A stretch of 8,304 nt of DNA from NCBI GenBank assembly GCA_964428355.1, contig CAYRYU010000175.1:1-8304 (forward strand), read 5' to 3'. Both the position numbers and the translations under genes were made by a program. Below the pieces are notes generated by a model that was not told the origin of the DNA, ran no database searches, and worked only from the letters and a program-made list of their open reading frames with translations. This DNA comes from CAYRYU01 sp964428355. Its GTDB lineage: Bacteria > Muiribacteriota > Ozemobacteria > Ozemobacterales > Ozemobacteraceae. Position 1 is the first letter of the stretch; every line of letters starts with the position of its first letter. Shown here piece after piece: positions 1-7,404 of this stretch.

Positions 1-1311
1 GTTTTCCCCCAATGGAAACCTCCTCAAACGCGGAACCTTCCAGCAAATGTTGCGCCTTCCCCGAAACTCGATCATCCTGTTTCGCCGCCGGCGGGAAAAC
101 AGGAAAAGGAACCCCCGACATCGGGCAAGATCGACCCTGATCCGGCGAAGCCCACCCCCGGAGGTTCCATGGAGAAACTTTCTCAAGAGGAGTTCCTCTC
201 CATCTTGGATGCACTACGAAAGGACGAGGATATCCTGGAAGGCATACGGGAAATCCGGAGAAGGAAGCTAAGGGACCCGAAAACCATCAAGTGGCTGGAA
301 AAGGGGGTTGGACCGGCGACCGACAAGATCCGGGTTTCGACGATGGAACTCCTGGCCGAATTGTCCCCCAAGACGCTCCAGCCGCACCTCCCGCTCCTTT
401 GCTGCCATGAATCCGAGATCGTCGCCTGCCAGGCGATACGTCTGCTGAGACGTCTCGAGGGAAACGCCTTCATCCGGCGAATCCAAGCATGGATCTTCGA
501 CCCCACCCCTCCAAGCCGGTTGGCGGCATTGCGGGGGCTTCTGCAAGCCGATTTCGAGCAGACGAAGCCCCTGATTCTCGAAGTCCTGGAACGCTGGCCC
601 GACGCCGATACATATAAGCAGTTCGGACCGGTCTTGAGGGAAAATCCGGAAGCGACAACGGTCTTCGAACTCGAGCGCTTGAGGAAGATTTCCCCGGCGA
701 TCAGGTCTGATGGCATAGACTCGCTGGCCCGGTCGATCGAACGAAAACTGATGGAAATTTCGGGTGGAACCGGGGAGCCAGGCCCGGATGGGATGTCGCC
801 GGCAGACTCCCCCCATAGCGGAGGAGCTCTGGATGATTTGATCGGAAAGATCCGGAAGATCCATTACCGCGTTGGAAAAGGGGGGATTCAAAGTCTCCTA
901 GGGGATTCCGACCATCTGAAGAAAATGGTGACCGATTTTCTGGGGGGATCCGAGAAACTCTGGAAGGTCGTTGGGGGGGCGATGGGAGGGATCGTCATCC
1001 TCGTTTTCGTGATCTGGATGATGACGGGCAAGGGGGGGCCAAGTCCCACAGAAACGAGCGAGCGCCCCCCCCCAGTTCCCGGCACCCCCACAAAGGAATA
1101 TTCCACCATCTTGGCCGTGGTACTGGAAATCGATGCCCCAAATGGTACCATGAAGCTTATGAATGCCAAGGAAGAGACGTTCAGACTGATCGAGGTCGAA
1201 GACCCGAAACAGTTCGCGGTGGGAAATCGTCTCGAAGTTACCGTCAAGTCGATGGTCAATTCCTACCTTGGAAAAGTTATCGAAGCCGAGTCCCTGAAGA
1301 GGATCAAGTAA
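1..1311 (+). CDS. HEAT-like repeat protein with one membrane helix and a C-terminal beta domain (5' end uncertain, possibly cut by the window edge)
   Basis: Function not recognised; the architecture suggests a membrane-anchored scaffold. Numbering from the ATG at 169, residues 5-195 are paired amphipathic helices of HEAT/ARM type, for example the stretches around VSTMELLAEL and AIRLLRRLEG. A Gly/Pro linker follows (about 199-220), then a basic amphipathic stretch, one hydrophobic helix (about 269-286), a Pro-rich linker (290-309) and a beta-rich domain (310-380). The frame stays open without a stop from base 1 to 169 and would encode a Pro/Lys/Thr-rich linker like the two later ones, so the gene may begin before the window. 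The alternative is the ATG at 169, with GGAGG at 160-164 and a rather short 4-nt spacer. The stop is 3 bp from the next gene, indicating an operon. It is paralogous to the gene ending at 7405: both share an RLA...DF...KP...R.PDA pattern. The coding call is firm; the start is not. Confidence 0.8.
   Translation, partial: VFPQWKPPQTRNLPANVAPSPKLDHPVSPPAGKQEKEPPTSGKIDPDPAKPTPGGSMEKLSQEEFLSILDALRKDEDILEGIREIRRRKLRDPKTIKWLEKGVGPATDKIRVSTMELLAELSPKTLQPHLPLLCCHESEIVACQAIRLLRRLEGNAFIRRIQAWIFDPTPPSRLAALRGLLQADFEQTKPLILEVLERWPDADTYKQFGPVLRENPEATTVFELERLRKISPAIRSDGIDSLARSIERKLMEISGGTGEPGPDGMSPADSPHSGGALDDLIGKIRKIHYRVGKGGIQSLLGDSDHLKKMVTDFLGGSEKLWKVVGGAMGGIVILVFVIWMMTGKGGPSPTETSERPPPVPGTPTKEYSTILAVVLEIDAPNGTMKLMNAKEETFRLIEVEDPKQFAVGNRLEVTVKSMVNSYLGKVIEAESLKRIK
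160..164 (+). promoter_or_regulatory. possible ribosome binding site for an ATG at 169
   Basis: GGAGG lies 4 nt before the ATG at 169. The spacing is tighter than usual, and the same frame is open upstream, so the match may be chance within the coding of a Pro-Gly-Gly linker. It matters because it is the only evidence for starting the HEAT protein inside the window. Confidence 0.35.
1296..1303 (+). promoter_or_regulatory. ribosome binding site for the TTG start at 1315
   Basis: The purine stretch GAAGAGGA lies within the last codons of the upstream HEAT gene, ending 11 nt before the TTG at 1315. It supports this unusual start codon, which gives a protein beginning a few residues before a clear membrane helix. 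Confidence 0.5.
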
Positions 1312-1314
1312 CCA

Positions 1315-4182
1315 TTGTCCTGGCGTAAATTCTCCATCAGCTCATTGGTTGGGGTGTTGTTGCTCGTCGTCATCCCGGTGGCCCTGACCGTTTTGTCCGT
1401 GGACCGGGGGTTCAGGATTCTCGGAGAGATCGAGATACGAGATGCGCGTCTGGAGCTTGCCCAGGAGGCCCGGCAGATCAGGGCCTATGCCACTCCCGAA
1501 GAAACCATCCTTGCCCGCTTCTATCGTGCCCATCCTCGTTACTCCCCCCGCCAACGTCCAGCCTTGAAGGATTCCCGGTTTTGGCCTTCAGAAACGCTCT
1601 GGATACAAACCCCGCCTCTGGCCGAAGGGGGTGGTTTCGGGCACCCTTCCATTGCTTCCTCTCCCGCTGAGGCTCTGGCCAGGCTTCCGTGGTTTCTGGT
1701 GATAGGAAGCACTCCTGACCCACAAGACTTTCGCAGTTGGGAAAAGACATTCGGGATGGGCTTCGATGCGCGGGGGTTATGGGAGCAGCCTGGTTATCCG
1801 TATCCGGTGACCTGCGGCAGAACCCCCGCTTGGCTCCTGTGGGATTGGTCTGCCGAAACATTCGCCGGCGTGTCCACCGAAGGAATTCCTCTGGATTCCA
1901 GGGAGTCTTTGCCTGCCAGAGCGCCCGTGAATCTCGTTCTTGCAATCCCGCCCGATTTCGGGTGGCGGCTCGAGGAAGCTCTCCGACACTGGCTCTCAAT
2001 CGACCACCCAACCCTTCGGGCGGCGGTGGTGTTCCCGGGGACGTCCAGGTGGATGGGAACCCCCGGATGGGAACGGGGGAAACTGAGAAGCCTGATAAGG
2101 GGATTCCTCAGGGGGGATAACCCTGATAGGACGACCGACGGACGGGTGATCCTCGTTGAGCGCCTTGCGGACAACGGATGGCTGATCCTGGAAAAGCGCC
2201 TTTCGAAGGTGGCCCAGTGGGAGCAGACCGGGCTTCGCACTTGGGGAATCCCTTGCCTGCTCTTGGCCGGGATCCTTCTCTTCCAACCTATTTACCGGTG
2301 GATACAGACTGCCTCTCTGTCGGTTCGCCTCCTCGGAATGTTCGGCTACGTCATCCTCTTTCCCCTCGTGGGGGTGGTGGTGTTGACCTTCGGAGTGCTT
2401 GCAGACCGCGCCAGCCTGCAACGGGGCGGGGTGATCAAGCAGGCAGGCAAAGTCATGAGAGCATTCGACGAAGGGTTCCGGAAGGAAATCGCCCGCACGG
2501 AAAGGACATTCCGCAGGTTGCTGAAACAGCCCTCCCTGCATGCCGGTGATAGGGAAGGATTCAGCCGGGTTGCGGGATCGGCACTTGAAAAGAAATTGTT
2601 CGACCGTTTGGAGATCCGCGACTGGCAAAAGGAGCAGTGGCTTCAGATGGAAAACCGGTTCAGTGATGAAGGCCTGAACCGCATGTTCGCGGCACTTGCC
2701 GAATATGTCATCGTGGAGTTCGGGGGCGGGCTGGCGGGAGGTGGGGAAACCGCCACCCGTAGATCTCCCTTGCTTCTGGTAATGCAGGAACTCTTTGAGC
2801 ACCCATTCATGGGGTTCCACGAGCATCTTCGAAAACCCGGCCGATTGCTCTCCTACGCATCGGGAAATACGGTTCAGTTCTGGTTCTGGCAACTTGGCAA
2901 GAACCGGCGAAAGCCGGCAGCCTTCATCAGTTTTCTGCGTTCCAGAGAAACCTGTGTGGAGACCTATCTGAACCGCCATCTGATAAGGAACCGGGAGTTT
3001 CGTCTTGTTGCCTTCGACGGCCAGACGGGGCAATGGTTTGGCCTTCGGCGGCCAGGCCGGATCATGAAAGACTTGACCGCTGGAGTCCTCCGTGGGAGAG
3101 GGCGTGAGCAGTCCGCCCGATTGCGGGTCGGCGGGAAACCTTTTCTTGCTATCGGATTCGGCAGCCGGATGATGGGAAACCTCGTCCTGTTGGCATTGAT
3201 CCCGGAGTCTTCCTGGGAAGGCACCGGCCTTCCTCTCAGAAGCCAGGTGGAATTGGGTGTCTTCTTCGCCCTGTTGGTCGGAGTCGGCGCAACCTGGCTG
3301 GTTACGAGCGGACTCCTTGTGCCAATCCGGGATCTTTCCGAAGGAATTGATGCCCTTCGACGTCGCGAACAGGGATATCTCATTCCGATACGGGTCCCGG
3401 ACGAACTGGGCCGGATGGCCACCGCCTTCAACCGGATGCTCGCCAACGTCCAGGACCAGGACGTTGCAAGGGAGATTCACGAAACAATCATGCCGTTGGC
3501 CTGGCCAGATATTCCCGGGTTCAGATTCGACCTCCGGGTTCAGCGCAGTGCCGGGGTCGGTGGGGATTACGGAGAGGTCATCCCCTTTCAGGACGGCCGG
3601 TTCGGCATCCTACTGGGCGACGTTTCCGGGACCGGAGCCAGCGGAGCGCTGGTCGTGGCAATGGTGAAGGCTTCCGTGGCACTGTTTCTCGAAGAGAACG
3701 GGAACCCTGAAGAGTTCCTGTATGAACTGAACGGGGTGGTCCAGGAAGTGGCTCGCCCGAACCGCTTCGCATGCGCCTACTTCCTTCTGACTCCTAAGGA
3801 GCACCAGGTCGAGGTCTACCTTGCCGGATATCCATTCCCGTTTCTTGCAAGCCCTTCTGCCGCGAGTCTTAAGCCGGTGGGTAAAGCGAACTACCCGCTG
3901 GGAACGCGCAAGAACATTCGGTTCATCCCGCAGAGTGTAACACTCGAGCCGGGCGACTTGTTGTTCTCCTTCTCTGATGGTCTGGCACAAGCCCGGAATT
4001 CCCGGGAGGCGCAGTTCGGATATGATCGCGTGGAGACCATCCTGAAGCAAACTCTCCCCGAAGGCCCTTCCGCGATGCTGGACGGTGTGGAATCGGCCCT
4101 GGCGGGGTTCCGGGGAAGCACTCCGCTTCCGGATGATGTTTCCTTCTCCTTCCTGGCCCGGGAAAACGGAAAACGCGCATGA
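1315..4182 (+). CDS. SpoIIE/RsbU-family PP2C serine phosphatase with four membrane helices and HAMP domain (divergent member)
   Basis: Predicted membrane receptor whose cytoplasmic PP2C-type domain would dephosphorylate a phosphoserine on a STAS protein. Order along 955 residues: helix 1 (about 10-29); an extracytoplasmic region (30-309); helices 2 and 3 (310-329, 337-362) joined by a short basic loop; a second extracytoplasmic region (363-644); helix 4 (645-668); HAMP (669-715, with VPIRDL and DELGRM); a linker helix with the P.....PGF pattern; and the phosphatase (about 738-950). The acidic metal ligands of the family are present: GGDY (D751), GDVSG (D769), SDG (D888) and DDVS (D940/D941). 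Two usually conserved patches differ: the common SGHG is SGTG, and AGHP is AGYP. Catalysis looks possible but altered. The start is TTG, 3 bp after the HEAT gene's stop. The end overlaps the next gene by 4 bp (ATGA). The extracytoplasmic regions match no domain I can name. Confidence 0.93.
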   Translation: MSWRKFSISSLVGVLLLVVIPVALTVLSVDRGFRILGEIEIRDARLELAQEARQIRAYATPEETILARFYRAHPRYSPRQRPALKDSRFWPSETLWIQTPPLAEGGGFGHPSIASSPAEALARLPWFLVIGSTPDPQDFRSWEKTFGMGFDARGLWEQPGYPYPVTCGRTPAWLLWDWSAETFAGVSTEGIPLDSRESLPARAPVNLVLAIPPDFGWRLEEALRHWLSIDHPTLRAAVVFPGTSRWMGTPGWERGKLRSLIRGFLRGDNPDRTTDGRVILVERLADNGWLILEKRLSKVAQWEQTGLRTWGIPCLLLAGILLFQPIYRWIQTASLSVRLLGMFGYVILFPLVGVVVLTFGVLADRASLQRGGVIKQAGKVMRAFDEGFRKEIARTERTFRRLLKQPSLHAGDREGFSRVAGSALEKKLFDRLEIRDWQKEQWLQMENRFSDEGLNRMFAALAEYVIVEFGGGLAGGGETATRRSPLLLVMQELFEHPFMGFHEHLRKPGRLLSYASGNTVQFWFWQLGKNRRKPAAFISFLRSRETCVETYLNRHLIRNREFRLVAFDGQTGQWFGLRRPGRIMKDLTAGVLRGRGREQSARLRVGGKPFLAIGFGSRMMGNLVLLALIPESSWEGTGLPLRSQVELGVFFALLVGVGATWLVTSGLLVPIRDLSEGIDALRRREQGYLIPIRVPDELGRMATAFNRMLANVQDQDVAREIHETIMPLAWPDIPGFRFDLRVQRSAGVGGDYGEVIPFQDGRFGILLGDVSGTGASGALVVAMVKASVALFLEENGNPEEFLYELNGVVQEVARPNRFACAYFLLTPKEHQVEVYLAGYPFPFLASPSAASLKPVGKANYPLGTRKNIRFIPQSVTLEPGDLLFSFSDGLAQARNSREAQFGYDRVETILKQTLPEGPSAMLDGVESALAGFRGSTPLPDDVSFSFLARENGKRA
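4179..4182 (+). other. ATGA start/stop overlap between the two phosphatase genes
   Basis: The ATG of the second phosphatase (4179-4181) and the TGA of the first (4180-4182) share bases. The preceding sequence has only a weak GGA at 4168-4170. Such junctions are commonly read by termination-reinitiation, which would tie production of the two receptors together. Confidence 0.85.
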
Positions 4183-6998
4183 TCCCCAAGCCGGCTCCGT
4201 CCCTTCCAAGCCTCGCCGGCTCGACCCCGCGGGCGTTATCGTTCCTGCTGATACTCGTTCTCCCGATCCTCTTTCTCTCCTGGGCCGTCGATCGCGCTTT
4301 TCTCGAACAAGAGGGTGAAGTGGTCACTCGCCAGGCAGAGACCCTCGATCGGCATCTGGCGCTTGCCCTGTTCTCCTCCTCCGTAAAGGAGCGCTTTGCC
4401 CGTGCTTTTTCCTCGTTCTTTCGCCGGTTAAGTCGCCGGGGATTCCGAAAGGACTCCTACGACGGGTCGCGGTTCCCTTTTCCGGCGATTCTGGATTCCC
4501 GGGTTGCCTTCTTCTCCACCGACGGGGAACTCCAACTGGTCCCCGGCGTTAACCTTGAATCGCGATATGCGATATCCCGCCTATGGGAGGAACTGGTGTC
4601 GGGGGAACAGGTTTCCAGATTCGGGTTGCTCTACCAGGAAATCTTCGGGAAGCGTTTCTCGGTCGACCTCATCAAGCGCCGGCCGGGGATCCCGATCGAG
4701 ATTGGTCCCGGCAACGGGGATGGATATCTGATATGGAAACGGGGAAAAGGAAAAAGCGGACTTCTGGCATATTTCCCCCGCCTTCCTGATGCCTTCGAAA
4801 ATCTTGCCGATTTCCTCCGGGGTTTGGAAAGGGTGAGACCCGGTATTGATTCCTCTGGCCTCGCCACCCCAAGGGGAGTCTGGGCACTGGTTGAACCCGC
4901 CACCCGGCGATGGATGGCATTGGGAGGAATCGGGTGGCGAAACTGGCGAGGCCCGCTGCTCCAAGCCTGTCGGTCAGGCCAGACCCTGTTTACCGCCAAT
5001 GATAAACTATGCCGGGTGATCCGCCTTCCCGAAGGGATCTGGATGTTGCGGGCCCTTCCCAGGGCCGATGACCGCATCCGCGTCTTTCGGGAAAGTTTCC
5101 TGGCCTTGGCTGCAGTTATCTTTCTGATTGGGTGGGGAGTCTGGCAGACCGGCGCCTGGTTCAGGCTGAGCGGATCACCCCTGTCCTTCAGGCTCTCCCT
5201 GTTGTTTTCCGTGGCGGTGCTCATTCCTTCTGGACTGCTTTTTGCCCTGGGGGTCAGTTCCTTCCGGGAGCATTCGGCGGTCCTGGCACAGGAAGCCCAC
5301 GATAGAAACCTCGCCCGACTCGAGGGTCTGGACGATGAGGTCAGGTGGCGCTACGAACGCATGCTTGCCTTCTGCAGGGAAATCCGGGATCATCTTGCCA
5401 AAAAGACCGGGGATGCCTCCTTCACCGAAAAGCTGTTCAAACGGGCGGTGACGGCTGATCGCATCTTTTACCTGGAAACCCGCGACCGCGACAGTCGAAT
5501 CATCTCACAATGCCCCCGGGACGATGCGCTCCTGGTCTATGGAGGCATCGTCTGCTCACTTGCAATGGAACGGTATCTGGGAATTGCCCCCACCGGAACC
5601 TTGTCCCCCCTGGAGTCCATGGCTAGATCGGTCTATTCAAGCCACAGGCTCGGATTTGCCGACGTCCTGGACCATCCCGACACTCTCAATCCGATCACCG
5701 TCGGAAAGGAGCGGAACCTTTCATACTGGGATTTCCTATCCCCCTCGCCTGGACGGAAAACGGCCTATTTGATGACCGTTCAAAGCCGGGAATCGGACAA
5801 AGTGCAGTTCCTGAACCGCCGGCTCGCTTCAGATGTTTTCGCCTTCGATCAATCACTCGTCCGCTGGTTCCCGAAGTCACCCCCCGTACCCGGTTTGAAG
5901 AAACTGGTTGCCCAAGCCCTGGCCGGAGATCGATCCCTCAACGGCCGGGTTGAGTTTGAGGGACGTTCTCTTCTCGTATCTGTTTTCCCGAGCGCGGCAC
6001 TGCCCGATGTAGGATTTCTGACCTGGTGTGACCTGGGACCGATCGACGCCGCCATCGGCCAGGCACGCCTCCTGTTCTGGGGGAGCGCCGGCTTTGCGCT
6101 GGTTCTGGCACTCCTGATCGCCCGCATTACCTCTGGTGCGCTCTTGAAACCGATCCGGGAGATCACCTCCGGAATTCAGGCATTGGAAGCAGGACGTCTG
6201 ACATTCCGGCTGCCAAACCTCGGACAAGACGAGTTTGGGCGCCTGGGGCAGGCATTCAACGCCCTGCTGGCAGAACGCCAGGATCTCGACATGGCAAGGG
6301 CACTACAACAACGGATCATCCCCGCACGCCCGCCAGTCTTACCGGGATACCGGATCGCCTTCTGGTACCAGAGCATGACCGAAGTCGGTGGAGATTATCT
6401 TGATCTGTTTCCTTTGCCCGATCACCGGCTGCTTTTCGTTGTTGCCGACGTGACGGGGCACGGGGTCAGCGCGGCCCTCATGACCACCATGGCCAAGACG
6501 GTGTCCATGGCCTCGGCCCGCAAGGACGACGGACTGCCCCGCTTTCTGGATCGGATGAACGCCATGGTAATGTCGGTGGTGAAGAAGAAGAAGATAATGA
6601 CCCTGGTAGCCGGAATACTCGACTGGAAATCTCATTGCCTGACCTGGGCTTCCGCGGGGCATCCGTATCCCCTGTTCCGGCCGCGAGGCGCGCCCCCCCA
6701 TTTTCTGGAATCGGTACAATATCCGATCGGCCTGCGTCGGAAGGTGGATTGGAAAGTGAACACCCAATCCTTTGCCCCCGGGGATTCCTTCCTAGCATAC
6801 ACCGACGGAATCACTGAGGCGGTCAACCCTGGAAAGAAGATGCTCGGATTCGGCGGTCTGCTGGAGGCCGTCGGGAAGGCGCCTGGGCAAGCCCCGGAAG
6901 CCATCATCGAAACCTGCTGTCGGCGGGTGGAGGAACACCTTGCGGGGCAACCGAAGACGGATGACGTGACGATCCTGGCAATTTCCCGGACCGACTGA
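4179..6998 (+). CDS. SpoIIE/RsbU-family PP2C serine phosphatase with four membrane helices and HAMP domain (canonical motifs)
   Basis: Second predicted membrane phosphatase for a STAS partner, 939 residues, paralogous to the gene before it. Order: helix 1 (about 19-38), ending in the shared motif VDR.F; an extracytoplasmic region (39-305); helices 2 and 3 (306-325, 338-360); a second extracytoplasmic region (361-630); helix 4 (631-652); HAMP (653-703, KPIREI and DEFGRL); a linker with LQQRIIP; and the phosphatase (about 722-937). Motifs are textbook: GGDY (D739), ADVTGHG (D757, H761), AGHP (H828), YTDGITEA (D876) and DDVT (D928/D929). A lysine-rich VKKKK segment (801-805) sits in the middle of the domain. 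The ATG overlaps the preceding TGA as ATGA, and only a weak purine tract precedes it, so translation is probably coupled to the upstream gene. It ends 36 bp from a convergent STAS gene, its plausible substrate. The signal sensed is unknown. Confidence 0.95.
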   Translation: MIPKPAPSLPSLAGSTPRALSFLLILVLPILFLSWAVDRAFLEQEGEVVTRQAETLDRHLALALFSSSVKERFARAFSSFFRRLSRRGFRKDSYDGSRFPFPAILDSRVAFFSTDGELQLVPGVNLESRYAISRLWEELVSGEQVSRFGLLYQEIFGKRFSVDLIKRRPGIPIEIGPGNGDGYLIWKRGKGKSGLLAYFPRLPDAFENLADFLRGLERVRPGIDSSGLATPRGVWALVEPATRRWMALGGIGWRNWRGPLLQACRSGQTLFTANDKLCRVIRLPEGIWMLRALPRADDRIRVFRESFLALAAVIFLIGWGVWQTGAWFRLSGSPLSFRLSLLFSVAVLIPSGLLFALGVSSFREHSAVLAQEAHDRNLARLEGLDDEVRWRYERMLAFCREIRDHLAKKTGDASFTEKLFKRAVTADRIFYLETRDRDSRIISQCPRDDALLVYGGIVCSLAMERYLGIAPTGTLSPLESMARSVYSSHRLGFADVLDHPDTLNPITVGKERNLSYWDFLSPSPGRKTAYLMTVQSRESDKVQFLNRRLASDVFAFDQSLVRWFPKSPPVPGLKKLVAQALAGDRSLNGRVEFEGRSLLVSVFPSAALPDVGFLTWCDLGPIDAAIGQARLLFWGSAGFALVLALLIARITSGALLKPIREITSGIQALEAGRLTFRLPNLGQDEFGRLGQAFNALLAERQDLDMARALQQRIIPARPPVLPGYRIAFWYQSMTEVGGDYLDLFPLPDHRLLFVVADVTGHGVSAALMTTMAKTVSMASARKDDGLPRFLDRMNAMVMSVVKKKKIMTLVAGILDWKSHCLTWASAGHPYPLFRPRGAPPHFLESVQYPIGLRRKVDWKVNTQSFAPGDSFLAYTDGITEAVNPGKKMLGFGGLLEAVGKAPGQAPEAIIETCCRRVEEHLAGQPKTDDVTILAISRTD

Positions 6999-7034
6999 TC
7001 CCGGAAGGACCTTTCACCAATGCTGCCGGTCGGG

Positions 7035-7391
7035 CTAGGCCGCTTCGGCTTCCTGCAATGCCTCGGGAAGGGTTTTGGCAACATGCAGCAGAGGAATCAC
7101 ACCGATCAGGGCGAAGACCGATTCCTTGATCGAATCTACTCCGCAAAGAACGATTTTGCCATGGTAGTCGTCGAGCACTTGGAGGGCAAGGTCCCATAAG
7201 GATGCGACACCGCCGCTGTTTGCAACTTGGCACCCGCCAAAATCGATGACGAACCTCTTGATGCCGGTTTTATACTGCTGACGGACGATTCGCTGGACCG
7301 TGATCGCGACTTCCTGGTCGAAATAGGCTGGGGAGACCAGGACAACGACCTGACCCTTCTGGTAGAACTTCACTTCCTTCTTTTCAGCCAC
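7035..7391 (-). CDS. STAS-domain protein, anti-sigma factor antagonist type
   Basis: Single-domain STAS protein of 118 residues, the usual size for the SpoIIAA/RsbV class. In that class an unphosphorylated STAS protein binds and inhibits an anti-sigma factor or serine kinase. Visible features are an N-terminal beta strand pair (GQVVVLVSP), a helix (about 26-40), the strand FVIDFGGC (47-54), the phosphosite loop ANSGG (57-61) with S59 as the likely phosphoserine, the following helix (VASLWDLALQVL), the strand KIVLCGV and a final helix. The usual site is DSSG, so aspartate is replaced by Ala and the first Ser by Asn. The start is GTG, with AGGAG at 7398-7402 and a 6-nt spacer. It lies 13 bp downstream of a HEAT protein gene on the same strand and converges on two STAS-type phosphatases, the natural partners. 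No cognate kinase is in the window. Confidence 0.92.
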   Translation of the reverse strand: MAEKKEVKFYQKGQVVVLVSPAYFDQEVAITVQRIVRQQYKTGIKRFVIDFGGCQVANSGGVASLWDLALQVLDDYHGKIVLCGVDSIKESVFALIGVIPLLHVAKTLPEALQEAEAA

Positions 7392-7397
7392 GCTTTT

Positions 7398-7402
7398 CTC
7401 CT
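7398..7402 (-). promoter_or_regulatory. ribosome binding site for the GTG start of the STAS gene
   Basis: AGGAG on the minus strand lies 6 nt before the GTG at 7391-7389, inside the 13-bp gap after the HEAT gene's stop. It fixes the start, since the first downstream codons lead straight into the first STAS strand. Confidence 0.8.
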
Positions 7403-7404
7403 GT

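Noticed and set aside
47..271. A 74-codon plus-strand frame starting before the HEAT gene
   Set aside because: Arg-rich translation without structure that overlaps the HEAT frame; no convincing ribosome binding site.
183..891. Overlapping minus-strand open frames of 177 and 207 codons opposite the HEAT gene
   Set aside because: Low-complexity Arg/Ser/Pro translations with no domain pattern; the plus-strand HEAT frame accounts for the region.
2091..2129. Near-repeat of CTGATA(A)GG flanking a G-run
   Set aside because: It is short and imperfect, and is explained by coding of an Arg/Gly/Asp-rich segment of the first phosphatase.
1996..3480. A 494-codon open frame on the minus strand opposite the first phosphatase
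   Set aside because: Its translation is Pro/Arg/Gln/His-rich with no domain pattern. The plus-strand frame has clear membrane, HAMP and PP2C features, so this is a shadow favoured by high GC.
6991..7033. Possible transcription terminator between the convergent genes
   Set aside because: The best pairing (6991-6997 with 7027-7033, including a G-T pair) has a 29-base loop and no T-run. A short GCCG/CGGC hairpin at 7039-7049 lies in the STAS coding end and is explained by its Ala/Glu codons.
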